This document shows positions 42,796 through 50,520 of a DNA stretch of 64,000 bases, piece by piece. The number at the start of each line of letters is the position of its first letter. Position 1 is the first letter of the stretch. Position numbers and translations under genes: made by a program. The notes beneath the pieces are model-generated. The model worked only from the letters and a program-made list of their open reading frames with translations, was not told where the DNA came from and made no database searches. Source of the stretch: Paenibacillus sonchi (GTDB lineage: Bacteria; Bacillota; Bacilli; Paenibacillales; Paenibacillaceae); contig NZ_CP068595.1 of assembly GCF_016772475.1 (NCBI RefSeq), forward strand, positions 5,642,001 to 5,706,000, given 5' to 3'.

Positions 42796-43209
42796 TCAAC
42801 CGGATGAGCCAGCATGCCAAGTATGTAGCATCTCTTGAGCCTTTTGCGGATCGTCCATGAGCAGAGTCCGATACTCCAGCATCTTGTTAAGGGTGTCCAG
42901 CATTTGATCGTATTCTTTCTTCTTGCTTTCGATCTCCTTTTTCTTGCCGCGAATCCAATCGATAATCTGCAGGTTAGTGTGCGCATTAGCGTCGTGGTCC
43001 TGCAGAACTTCCTTCAGTTCAGCCAGCGAACAGCCGATAGACTGGAACTTCTTGATGAGCTTCAACCGCCCGACAGCCTCTTCCGAATAGTTGCGGTAAT
43101 TGTTGCTTTCCCGCCGGACATGCCGATCATCAAGCAAGCCTTCCTTTTCATAAAAGCGGATCGTATGGATCGTTAATCCCATCTTGTCTGCCAGTTCCTG
43201 AATTCTCAT
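42796..43209 (-). CDS. MerR-family regulator
   Basis: About 137 residues: N-terminal MerR winged helix (MRIQELADKMGLTIHTIRFYEKEGLL) and a long dimerisation helix (WIRGKKKEIESKKKEYDQMLDTLNKML). The start at 43209 has AAAGGAG at good distance. It lacks the metal-binding cysteines of MerR/CueR proteins and so resembles the sugar/aldehyde/oxidative-stress subgroup. It is divergent from an NAD(P)-binding oxidoreductase gene whose promoter has the 19-bp spacer typical of MerR control. Confidence 0.9.
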   Translation of the reverse strand: MRIQELADKMGLTIHTIRFYEKEGLLDDRHVRRESNNYRNYSEEAVGRLKLIKKFQSIGCSLAELKEVLQDHDANAHTNLQIIDWIRGKKKEIESKKKEYDQMLDTLNKMLEYRTLLMDDPQKAQEMLHTWHAGSSG

Positions 43210-43231
43210 AATCATTTCTCCTTTGGACGGC

Positions 43232-43262
43232 TTGCCCTAGAGTTCACTTCATAGTTTATACT
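43232..43262 (+). promoter_or_regulatory. MerR-type promoter of the divergent SDR gene
   Basis: TTGCCC (43232-43237), a 19-bp spacer and TATACT (43257-43262). The spacer holds a partial dyad CTAGAG...TTCATAG centred between the elements. A 19-bp spacer that MerR proteins must untwist is the hallmark of this class. Confidence 0.7.
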
Positions 43263-43303
43263 TATCATGCTCAAGCAGTCAATTCATGAAGGAGGATATC
43301 ATT

Positions 43304-44149
43304 ATGCATGTTTTTGTTACAGGAGCAACAGGGTATGTCGGTTCCGCGGTCGTCCGGGAGCTGATCAGCGCGGGACATACGGTGACGGGCCTTTGTCGTT
43401 CTGAAGAGAAAGCTGCGGGATTAAAGTCGGCGGGAGCCGAAGTACTGTACGGCACGCTGGACGATCCCGACACTCTGCGCAGCGGGGCCGAGGCTGCGGA
43501 CGGCGTGATTCATTTGGCGTTCACCAACGATTTTTCTGACTTTGAAGGTGCACTGGCGCTGGATTTGCGGGCTGTTGAAGTTATGGGAGCGGCGCTCGAA
43601 GGCTCCGGAAAGCCGTTCATTACCACGGCTCACGCAAATGGGCAAACCGTGGATCAAACAGTGCTCGCCATGGCAGAGCGGGGGATTCGGACATCCATTG
43701 TCATGCTTGCACCGTCCGTGCACGGTCAAGGCGATAAGGGCTTTGTGCCAATGATGATCAACATCGCCCGGACAAAGGGCTTTGCCGCTTACATCGGCGA
43801 CGGAACAAACCGCTGGCCGGCGGTTCACCGCCTGGATGCGGCGGTTCTGTACCGTCTGGCGCTGGAATCCGCTCCGGCTGGCTCACGGCTGCTTGGCGCG
43901 GGCGATGAAGGCATTTCACTCCGCGAGATCGCTGCTGTCATCGGGCGGCAATTGAACGTGCCGGCGGTCAGCATACCACCTGAAGAAGCTGCCGCCCATT
44001 TCGGCTTTCTTGGCACCATTGCGTCATTCGACATCACGGGCTTGTACAACACTACGCAAGCGAGTCTGGCAACACGGGAGCTTCTCGGCTGGAAACCGGT
44101 ACAGCCCGGACTGATCGCCGATCTCGAAGAAGGGCATTATTTTGCCTAA
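43304..44149 (+). CDS. NAD(P)-dependent epimerase/reductase (extended SDR)
   Basis: About 281 residues of the atypical/extended SDR type. The start at 43304 has GGAGG 8 bp upstream and gives the N-terminus MHVFVTGATGYVGSAVV with the GATGYVG nucleotide loop; the ATG at 43286 overlaps the ribosome binding site. Further features are DGVIHLAFTNDF and a ...VHRLDAA segment. The classical YxxxK is not evident, as in NmrA-like and some reductase relatives. Control by the divergent MerR protein suggests a role in handling a reactive compound. Confidence 0.85.
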   Translation: MHVFVTGATGYVGSAVVRELISAGHTVTGLCRSEEKAAGLKSAGAEVLYGTLDDPDTLRSGAEAADGVIHLAFTNDFSDFEGALALDLRAVEVMGAALEGSGKPFITTAHANGQTVDQTVLAMAERGIRTSIVMLAPSVHGQGDKGFVPMMINIARTKGFAAYIGDGTNRWPAVHRLDAAVLYRLALESAPAGSRLLGAGDEGISLREIAAVIGRQLNVPAVSIPPEEAAAHFGFLGTIASFDITGLYNTTQASLATRELLGWKPVQPGLIADLEEGHYFA

Positions 44150-44150
44150 A

Positions 44151-44630
44151 TTAAATATCGAACAATCCTCTTCGAATCAAGTTTGCGGTAACCGGCTGCT
44201 TACCCATTTCCCGCGACCAAATCGACAATTGGCCGAAATGGTGGATCTCATGGGCGAGAACATGCCGCATAATCTCACCATATCTGAAGCTCTCCCATTC
44301 GCCCGCAGCGTTCTGGTCGGATAAAATGCGAGTTTCCATGCTGCTATCCCAAGCGTAGATGAATGGAGCGATTTCCGCATGGCAACGCGCTGAATAATCT
44401 CTTATCTTTTGCACACCGATATAGTCCTCGAACGGAGGCTCTTCAGGCATCGGCTTTCCTTGCAATGCGGTTATCCAACTGTACTCGCACTCTACAATGT
44501 GAAACAGCGTATAGAAAATGCTGCCCGGACCGCCTGTGCGTCTCTTCAGCAGTTCTGTCTCGTCCACCGAGTCGCACCAGTCAAACCATTCTTTGCGTAC
44601 CTGCCAGTTATACTCGAATAACTTCAACAT
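44151..44630 (-). CDS. DinB-family protein
   Basis: A 159-residue four-helix protein of the DinB/YfiT superfamily with the metal-binding histidines expected for the family: His in IFYTLFHIVECEYSW and the pair in HVLAHEIHHFGQLS. Relatives include thiol-dependent S-transferases (bacillithiol-linked) and DNA-damage-induced proteins of unknown role. It converges with the SDR gene, leaving 1 bp between the stops. Confidence 0.88.
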   Translation of the reverse strand: MLKLFEYNWQVRKEWFDWCDSVDETELLKRRTGGPGSIFYTLFHIVECEYSWITALQGKPMPEEPPFEDYIGVQKIRDYSARCHAEIAPFIYAWDSSMETRILSDQNAAGEWESFRYGEIMRHVLAHEIHHFGQLSIWSREMGKQPVTANLIRRGLFDI

Positions 44631-44762
44631 GGGAGCAGCCTCCTCCTATAACTTTGATATTTCTACTTTCAATAAGTATTCCAGAAGTTATCGCATTATC
44701 CTGCTCGTTCGCTTAACGACGACTTCGGCGCTCCAACAACTTTGGCACAAGCATATGACAAA

Positions 44763-44810
44763 GGGCTGTCCCAGCCGTAGAATTAAGTACCACCGGGACA
44801 ACCCCGTTTT
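44763..44810 (+). other. Stem-loop in the gene-free stretch 44631-44931
   Basis: GGGCTGTCCC and GGGACAACCCC can pair (about 9 bp with a bulge), followed by CGTTTT. It looks like a plus-strand terminator without an obvious gene before it. Besides this and the palindrome at 44900-44937, I see nothing in the stretch. Confidence 0.4.
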
Positions 44811-44899
44811 GTATAAAACAATTTACTCTTGAAAAATGATGACGATCAGGCAGCAAATTTACTACAAAATATAGCATAGGAGTCACCGGATATGAACAC

Positions 44900-44937
44900 A
44901 AATGATTTCAAGCTCAAGCCTGAGCTTGAAATCATTT
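44900..44937. repeat. Perfect 17-bp inverted repeat with 4-base loop
   Basis: AAATGATTTCAAGCTCA (44900-44916), loop AGCC, and its exact complement (44921-44937). The amidohydrolase stop codon lies inside the right arm. There is only a weak T tract on either side. It is likely the end of the peptide-transporter operon transcript, as a terminator or an RNA-stabilising hairpin. Confidence 0.85.
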
Positions 44938-46092
44938 AATCAAATCCGATTCCTGCGCTCCGGTCAGGACGGAAACAATGCTGTTCCGAAGCTGCTCCGC
45001 ATTTCGCGCCTGATAAGGGTCAGCATTGTAAATCACAGCATCGGCGATATAGCCTTCGGCAATCCGCCCCAATTCGCTGCCGCTGCCCAGAATCCCGGCA
45101 GCACTCTCTGTAGCAGATTTCCACGCTTCTGCCCGGGTCAGACCGTAATCCATTAACGTATCCAGTTCTTGCAGGTTGTATCCGTGCAGCGCAGGTGTGG
45201 CATAATCCGTACCGAATCCTATGCGGACGCCTGCCTTTTTGGCGTAGCCGATGGCTGTCGAGTGGGCTTCGGCAGCACGCGCAGCCCGGTCGCAAATCAC
45301 CGGATTCAGTTCCAGCACCCCCTTCGGATCGGCTGCAATACGGTAGATCGAGGTGGTGGGTACAAAGGCTACTCCAGATTCAGCAAGTCTGCCGGCCTGC
45401 TCCTCACTCAGGAACATCCCGTGCTCGATGGATTCCACACCAGCCACGATAGACCAGTCTATCGTTACTCCGCCCCAGGTGTGCACCAGAACCTTTTTAT
45501 GGTGCGCATGTGCATTGCGGACGATAAAGGCAAACTCTTCTTTCGAAAAATTCGGTTCAAGCACTTTCTCGGTAGGTGCACCGAGGCCGCCTGTAGCCAT
45601 AATTTTGATCCAGCCTGCTCCGGTACCGAAAATTTGCGCCATCCGTTCACCCAAATGCTGAACTCCGCAGGCATCGGCGGCTCCCAGCATATCGCTGCTG
45701 GTCTGCACCCGCAGGGGCTGCTGATAGTGCTGAACAAGATGCCGGATAGTGCTGGGCAGAATCCCGCCTGCATCGCGTGCCGTCGTGACCCCCGTCCGCA
45801 AAGTAGCAGCAAAAGCGTCAGCCTGCATCGCTTCGACCTCGCGGCTGTCGCGTTTCAATTGATCTTCATGGTCAAAGTCTGTCCAGGCCAGATGCGTGTG
45901 AAGATCAATGATCCCCGGACTTATCCATAACCGTTGATCCGGGTGAGCAGGCTCCTCCAGTTGCGGCTCCGTTTCAATAATGGATGTGAAACGCCCGTCC
46001 TGGATTACAATGTCGAACCGTTTGCCCTGAATACCGGTGATATGAATACCGCTAAAGGTCTGAAGGGCGGGCCGTTTATGGATCATGCTCAT
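44932..46092 (-). CDS. Amidohydrolase (imidazolonepropionase/prolidase-like)
   Basis: About 386 residues, metal-dependent amidohydrolase. The start at 46092 has GGGAGG upstream. Motifs: GIIDLHTHL (first two metal histidines), WIKIMATGG with a candidate bridging Lys, VLVHTWGG and ESIEHGMFL (further His), and FGTDY (Asp). These fit the dipeptidase/prolidase-like branch. It is the last gene of the peptide-transporter operon and overlaps the aminotransferase gene by 17 bp, so it probably hydrolyses an imported peptide or cyclic amide. Confidence 0.85.
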   Translation of the reverse strand: MSMIHKRPALQTFSGIHITGIQGKRFDIVIQDGRFTSIIETEPQLEEPAHPDQRLWISPGIIDLHTHLAWTDFDHEDQLKRDSREVEAMQADAFAATLRTGVTTARDAGGILPSTIRHLVQHYQQPLRVQTSSDMLGAADACGVQHLGERMAQIFGTGAGWIKIMATGGLGAPTEKVLEPNFSKEEFAFIVRNAHAHHKKVLVHTWGGVTIDWSIVAGVESIEHGMFLSEEQAGRLAESGVAFVPTTSIYRIAADPKGVLELNPVICDRAARAAEAHSTAIGYAKKAGVRIGFGTDYATPALHGYNLQELDTLMDYGLTRAEAWKSATESAAGILGSGSELGRIAEGYIADAVIYNADPYQARNAEQLRNSIVSVLTGAQESDLIK

Positions 46093-47146
46093 TCCCCCAC
46101 ACCTCCCGGACAGCCTGCAAAGCCTGCGCTGGTTCTTGCCCCAATAAACGGGCCAGCGCTGCAATGGCTTTTTCCACACTGTCCCGGGATGCATTTGCCC
46201 CAAAATGATTGATCCGCAAAAGCTGGCCGAACAGCTCGCCGTCCCCGGGCGCAACAATCCCGGTCGGCTGACGGATCAGCAAGCCTTCTTTCCCGGAGAT
46301 CCGGACCGTCGTAGTCAGAGTAGAATAATGTCTGCTGTCCTTCTGCCACGGCTCAAGCTCCAAGGCTCTGATCCCTGCCACAGCTGAGGCTGCGGCGCGT
46401 TCATGGCGCTTGATAACCTGCTGCAATCCCTCTTCTTCCACCTCTGTGAGGGCCGCAATCAGTGCTCTGGCTTCAAGGGTGGGAATGTTGGGTGGAACCC
46501 GCAGCGGCGCAGCCCCGTCCGGGGCCGGTTTCAAATCCAGCAAAGACAGAATGGAATTGCGCGGGGCCGCAGGATTGGACTCAAGAAATTCCCAGCCACG
46601 CGGTGAAATGCTCACCGCACTGACGCCATTCGGTCCAGCCAAGGCTTTTTGTGCACCGATCACTGCAAAGTCTACTCCCCATTCATCCACATTCAGCGCT
46701 TCTCCCCCGACTGCTGAGACAGAATCCGATACGGTAATGAGCTTATATTTCTGTGCAAGCTTAAATATGTCTTGAGCGGGATTCGATCCGCCGGTTACCA
46801 CTTCAGCGTGAACGAAGGATAACGCATCCGGCTGATATTGCTCAATCGCTGATGCGATCATATCCGGCGCAGCAACTTCATCAAAAGGGACCTTAACCTC
46901 CACAACCGCTGCCCCGCCCCGCTCCAGCCATTGTCCAAACAATCTGCCGTATGGGCCTGTCACCACATTTACAAAAGTACGGCCAGGCGCAGCTATCCCG
47001 GCAGCAACGGCCTCAATCCCCAAAATCGCCTCACCCGGGATAATAACCGGGGGCTGCTGTGTGTACAAAAGTTTGGAGAGCAAACCGGTAAGTGTGTTGA
47101 ACTCTGCCAGTGACAACGGCACAAATCCTTTATGTTCTGGGTTCAT
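46076..47146 (-). CDS. Class V aminotransferase (alanine-glyoxylate type)
   Basis: About 356 residues, PLP enzyme. The start at 47146 has GGAGG 5 bp upstream. The PLP lysine is in VIGAQKALAGPNGVS, preceded by the cofactor-contact Asp in VSDSVSAVGG; substrate-side arginines follow in the C-terminal domain. Close relatives use serine, alanine or aminoethylphosphonate with pyruvate or glyoxylate. Embedded in the operon by overlaps on both sides (17 bp with the ATPase, 17 bp with the amidohydrolase), it likely processes an amino acid freed from the imported substrate. Confidence 0.88.
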   Translation of the reverse strand: MNPEHKGFVPLSLAEFNTLTGLLSKLLYTQQPPVIIPGEAILGIEAVAAGIAAPGRTFVNVVTGPYGRLFGQWLERGGAAVVEVKVPFDEVAAPDMIASAIEQYQPDALSFVHAEVVTGGSNPAQDIFKLAQKYKLITVSDSVSAVGGEALNVDEWGVDFAVIGAQKALAGPNGVSAVSISPRGWEFLESNPAAPRNSILSLLDLKPAPDGAAPLRVPPNIPTLEARALIAALTEVEEEGLQQVIKRHERAAASAVAGIRALELEPWQKDSRHYSTLTTTVRISGKEGLLIRQPTGIVAPGDGELFGQLLRINHFGANASRDSVEKAIAALARLLGQEPAQALQAVREVWGNEHDP

Positions 47147-47915
47147 AATAACCTCCTGCTGTAGTGGTGTTCGGCATTTTGGGAACCGCGGACAACAGCT
47201 CGCGGCTGTAATCATGCTCCGGACGGGTAAAGAATTGGTCCCTGGAGCTCTTCTCTACAAGCTTGCCTTGCCGCATAACGGCTACCGTATCGCTAATGGC
47301 ATGGATAACTCCCAGATCATGGGAGATGAACAGCATGGTAAGATGAAGCTCGGTTTTGAGCGTTTTGAACAGTTCAAGCACACTAAGCTGCACGGACACA
47401 TCGAGTGCGCTCGTCGGTTCATCCGCAATCAGCAGGCTAGGCTCTACACTTAATGCACGGGCAATCGCAATCCGTTGGCGCTGTCCGCCGGAGAATTCGT
47501 GAGGGTACCTGTCGAGCGCCTTCGCCTCCAGGTGAACACGGGCCAAAAGCTCTTTGCATCGCTGCTCCACCTGCGGCCGGTGCACAATCTTATGAAACAA
47601 CAGCGCTTCGGATAGAATCTGCCGGATGGAATGCTTGGGATTCAGCGAAGCATCCGGATTCTGAAAGATCATCTGGATCTTTTTATGCTGCTCCCGGCTT
47701 CTCTTTTTCCGCAATTCCTGTGATCCCAGCAGAATCTTTCCGCCGTCTGGAGCGATCAATCCGGCTATAACCCGAGCCAGCGTTGATTTCCCTGAGCCTG
47801 ACTCCCCTACAAGCCCGAGGGTAGTATGCTCCTCCAGCTGAAGGCTGATATCATCCAACACAGTGAACCCGCCGTACCGGACCGTTAAATTTTGAACTTG
47901 CAGCGTACTACCCAT
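47130..47915 (-). CDS. Peptide ABC transporter ATPase (OppF/DppF type)
   Basis: About 261 residues; the start at 47915 (GGGGGC upstream) overlaps the preceding ATPase stop by 8 bp. Walker A is GESGSGKST, the Q-loop IFQNPDASLNP is typical of OppF, the signature is FSGGQRQR and Walker B LLIADEPTSALD. The C-terminal HDYSRELLSAVP tail is typical of the family. It is the second motor subunit of the importer. Confidence 0.93.
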   Translation of the reverse strand: MGSTLQVQNLTVRYGGFTVLDDISLQLEEHTTLGLVGESGSGKSTLARVIAGLIAPDGGKILLGSQELRKKRSREQHKKIQMIFQNPDASLNPKHSIRQILSEALLFHKIVHRPQVEQRCKELLARVHLEAKALDRYPHEFSGGQRQRIAIARALSVEPSLLIADEPTSALDVSVQLSVLELFKTLKTELHLTMLFISHDLGVIHAISDTVAVMRQGKLVEKSSRDQFFTRPEHDYSRELLSAVPKMPNTTTAGGYYEPRT

Positions 47916-48671
47916 TCTTTCTGCCCCCTTCCAGCTCCGGCAATGGAAGCACTGAATCCATGAGCATTTGCGTATAAGGATCTGACGGATGCTGCAAAAG
48001 ATCAAGCGTATCTCCGTGCTCCACAATCTCCCCCGCCTTCATCACATATAGTCTGGAGCACAGGCTGGCGGCAATCGCCAGGTTATGGGTGACAAAGACC
48101 ATGGCGAATCCGAGTTCCAGCTGCAGGCTGGTGATCGTCTCAATAATTTGCCGCTGAACGGTTACATCCAGCGCCGTTGTCGGTTCATCACAGAGCAGGA
48201 TGCCCGGTTTGCAGGCCAGCGCCATGGCGATGACGATTCGCTGGCACTGACCGCCTGAGAGCTGGCTGGGATACCGGTCCGACCGCTTCAGAGCGTCCGG
48301 CAGGCCAAGCCTTTCGAGCAGCTCCAGCGCGATCCGGCGTGAAGCCTTCCGGCTCACCTGCTGTCTGTAATACACCACTTCCGCCAGCTGCTTCACCACC
48401 GGACAGAGCGGGTCAAGCGCACCTCTCGGGTCCTGGAACACCATCGCGCTGTTTACCTCGCTCTTAATGACGCCACCTGTCTGTGTGACACCGCGCGGCA
48501 GCAGGCCGAGAATAGCCCGCAGCGTAAGCGATTTGCCGGAACCCGACTCCCCGACTAGCCCCAGGCTCTCCCCTTTTCAAGCGAAAAGCTGACATTATGG
48601 ACTAATGTCTCATTGGACTTTGCCGCCAGCGAGAGTGCCTCTAATTCCAAAACCGGTTGTGTAGACATCAT
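47908..48671 (-). pseudogene. Peptide ABC transporter ATPase (OppD/DppD type), frameshifted
   Basis: The gene starts at 48671 (GGAGG, 5 bp, ATG) overlapping the permease stop as ATGA. It reads STQPVLELEALSLAAKSNE and on to FSLEKG, then shifts frame at a run of four G (48570-48573 on the plus strand as C) and stops at once. One extra G restores SLGLVGESGSGKSLTL (Walker A) and the frame then runs open through MVFQDPRGALDPL, LSGGQCQR and LLCDEPTTALD to 47908. As sequenced, Walker A is cut off and the importer would lack one motor subunit. A homopolymer sequencing error is a serious alternative. Confidence 0.85.
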
Positions 48672-49534
48672 TTTTTCCTCCAAATATCGGCCAATCCGTC
48701 CCCTACGAGAGACAAAGCGATCCCTGTATATACTACTGCGAATCCCGGCACTGCCGAGAGCCACCAGGCTGTCGTAATGAAGGGTTGTCCATCTGAGATC
48801 ATGGTTCCCCAGTCCGGAGTGGGCGGTGCAATGCCTATGCCGAGATAACCGAGTGTAACAATGGCGACAAGCAGACCGATCATATCGGTCATCAGGACAA
48901 CAACCGCTTGAGGCAGCGCATTGGGCAGCAGATGACGCAGGATAATTCTTACGCCGGGCAGACCCAAAGTCTGCGCGGATGCAACCCACTCCTGCTTGCG
49001 GAATGATGCGCTTAGACCTCTGACGACACGGGCAAACACGATCCATCCAACCAGCATAAAGGTGATATAAATCCCCCGTTCTCCTGCCCCGCTGGCAAAG
49101 GCCACGATAATTACAATCAGATAAAAAGGAAAGGCAATTAATGTGTCCGTCAGCAATGAAATAGCGGCATCGAGCCATTTTCCGTAATACCCTGCCAGCA
49201 TTCCCAGAAATATGCCTGTGCAGAATGGGATGATCTCCGCCAAAACCATGATTTTCAAGTCTGTACGCGCTGCATAGATCAGTCTTGTAAATAAATCACG
49301 ACCCAGCTGATCGGTTCCCAGCCAATGTGCTGCAGACGGAGGCTGCAAAAAAGCGCTCAGATTCTGCTCAGTAGGCGAATAGGGACTTAAGTAAGGAATG
49401 AATACAGCCAGAATAATCAGCACAAGAAACATAAGGCTGCCCACAAGCAGTGAAGGTGCATTCCATATTCGTTTCAAGCGGTAGGCCATTCTGCTGCCTT
49501 TATGCAAGTCTGGATCTAATGGTATAGGGTTCAT
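48668..49534 (-). CDS. Peptide ABC transporter permease (OppC/DppC type)
   Basis: A 288-residue inner-membrane permease with the N-terminal OppC-like segment, the HWLGTDQLGRDLFTRLIYAARTDL stretch that marks DppC/OppC proteins, and the EAA loop (AQTLGLPGVRIILRHLLPN). AAAGGAA precedes the ATG. It overlaps oppB by 4 bp and the frameshifted ATPase by 4 bp. Confidence 0.94.
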   Translation of the reverse strand: MNPIPLDPDLHKGSRMAYRLKRIWNAPSLLVGSLMFLVLIILAVFIPYLSPYSPTEQNLSAFLQPPSAAHWLGTDQLGRDLFTRLIYAARTDLKIMVLAEIIPFCTGIFLGMLAGYYGKWLDAAISLLTDTLIAFPFYLIVIIVAFASGAGERGIYITFMLVGWIVFARVVRGLSASFRKQEWVASAQTLGLPGVRIILRHLLPNALPQAVVVLMTDMIGLLVAIVTLGYLGIGIAPPTPDWGTMISDGQPFITTAWWLSAVPGFAVVYTGIALSLVGDGLADIWRKK

Positions 49535-50520
49535 TGTTTTCCTTTCGTTCTGGGATCAAGCCACCAGGAAATGATTTCAATCACTAAACTGATGATCACC
49601 ACTGAAAGTGCACAGTACAGGGCTATGCCTTGAATAACCGGGAAATCCCGCTTGGAGATGGAAGTGAACAGCAGGCTGCCAATGCCCTTGATGCCATACA
49701 CCTGCTCAACAACCAGTGTGCCGCCAATCAGATAAGATATATTGACTCCAAGCAGCATCAGTGTAGGAAGCGCCGAGTTGCGCAGCACATGCTTAAACAG
49801 AATAACGCTGTTCGGAATTCTTGCAGCCCTCAGGGTCACTACAAAATCGGACTCCAGCACTTCAAGCATTTGCGCTCTTAACGACCGGACAAGCGTCGGG
49901 ATTTGTGAAAAAGCGACCGTTACCGCCGGAAGCACAAGACTGTGCAGGGTTCCGCTCCATCCTTCTCCTACACCGCCAACCGGAAACCAGCCCAGCCGGA
50001 CACTGAAGAGCAGAATCAAAAGAAGGCCAACCCAAAAGATTGGCATACCCAGAGTGATTGCAGGAAATATACGGATCAAATGATCGAGCAGCTTATCCTT
50101 ATGCGTGGCTGCAAGCGTAGCAAGTAGCAGCGCTATGATGATTGCCAGCACACAAGCGAGCAGAATAAGCAGCAAAGTAATGGGGGCGCGCTGTGCAATC
50201 AGCTCTCTGGCCGAGGTCCCCGTAATGATGGAATTTCCGGTATCCCCTTGGGTAAAGAGAGTGGTCATAAAACGGAGAAATTGATCCCATAAAGGGAGGT
50301 CAAGCCCGAGAGCATGATGCATGCTCTCGAGCGCCTCAGGTGTGCTGTATTCTCCTAAAATCATTTTTGCGGGGTCTCCCGGCACAATGCGGATAATGAA
50401 AAAGACCGCCGTCATTACGCAAAGGATCACGGCCAATGCTTTCACAAGGGCTATCACGAGCCACTTGTGAGAAGCATTACCTACCGTCCGCTCCGTCGGC
50501 ACCAGCTTGGATTTCATCAT
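49531..50520 (-). CDS. Peptide ABC transporter permease (OppB/DppB type)
   Basis: A 329-residue permease: first helix then FIIRIVPGDPAKMILGE (the typical GDPA motif of DppB/OppB), six membrane segments, and the EAA loop with TLRAARIPNSVILFKHVLRN. It overlaps the binding-protein gene by 4 bp and oppC by 4 bp. Confidence 0.94.
   Translation of the reverse strand: MMKSKLVPTERTVGNASHKWLVIALVKALAVILCVMTAVFFIIRIVPGDPAKMILGEYSTPEALESMHHALGLDLPLWDQFLRFMTTLFTQGDTGNSIITGTSARELIAQRAPITLLLILLACVLAIIIALLLATLAATHKDKLLDHLIRIFPAITLGMPIFWVGLLLILLFSVRLGWFPVGGVGEGWSGTLHSLVLPAVTVAFSQIPTLVRSLRAQMLEVLESDFVVTLRAARIPNSVILFKHVLRNSALPTLMLLGVNISYLIGGTLVVEQVYGIKGIGSLLFTSISKRDFPVIQGIALYCALSVVIISLVIEIISWWLDPRTKGKQ

Noticed and set aside
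44900..44937. Insertion-sequence end or attachment site
   Set aside because: No transposase or integrase fragment and no flanking direct repeat were seen, so I only call it an inverted repeat.
45169..45930. Plus-strand frame of 253 codons
   Set aside because: Antisense shadow of the amidohydrolase gene with its conserved metal ligands.
48555..49178. Minus-strand frame of 207 codons between the importer genes
   Set aside because: Most of it is an out-of-frame reading of the OppC-type permease; only its last part, from 48671, is the genuine N-terminus of the frameshifted ATPase.
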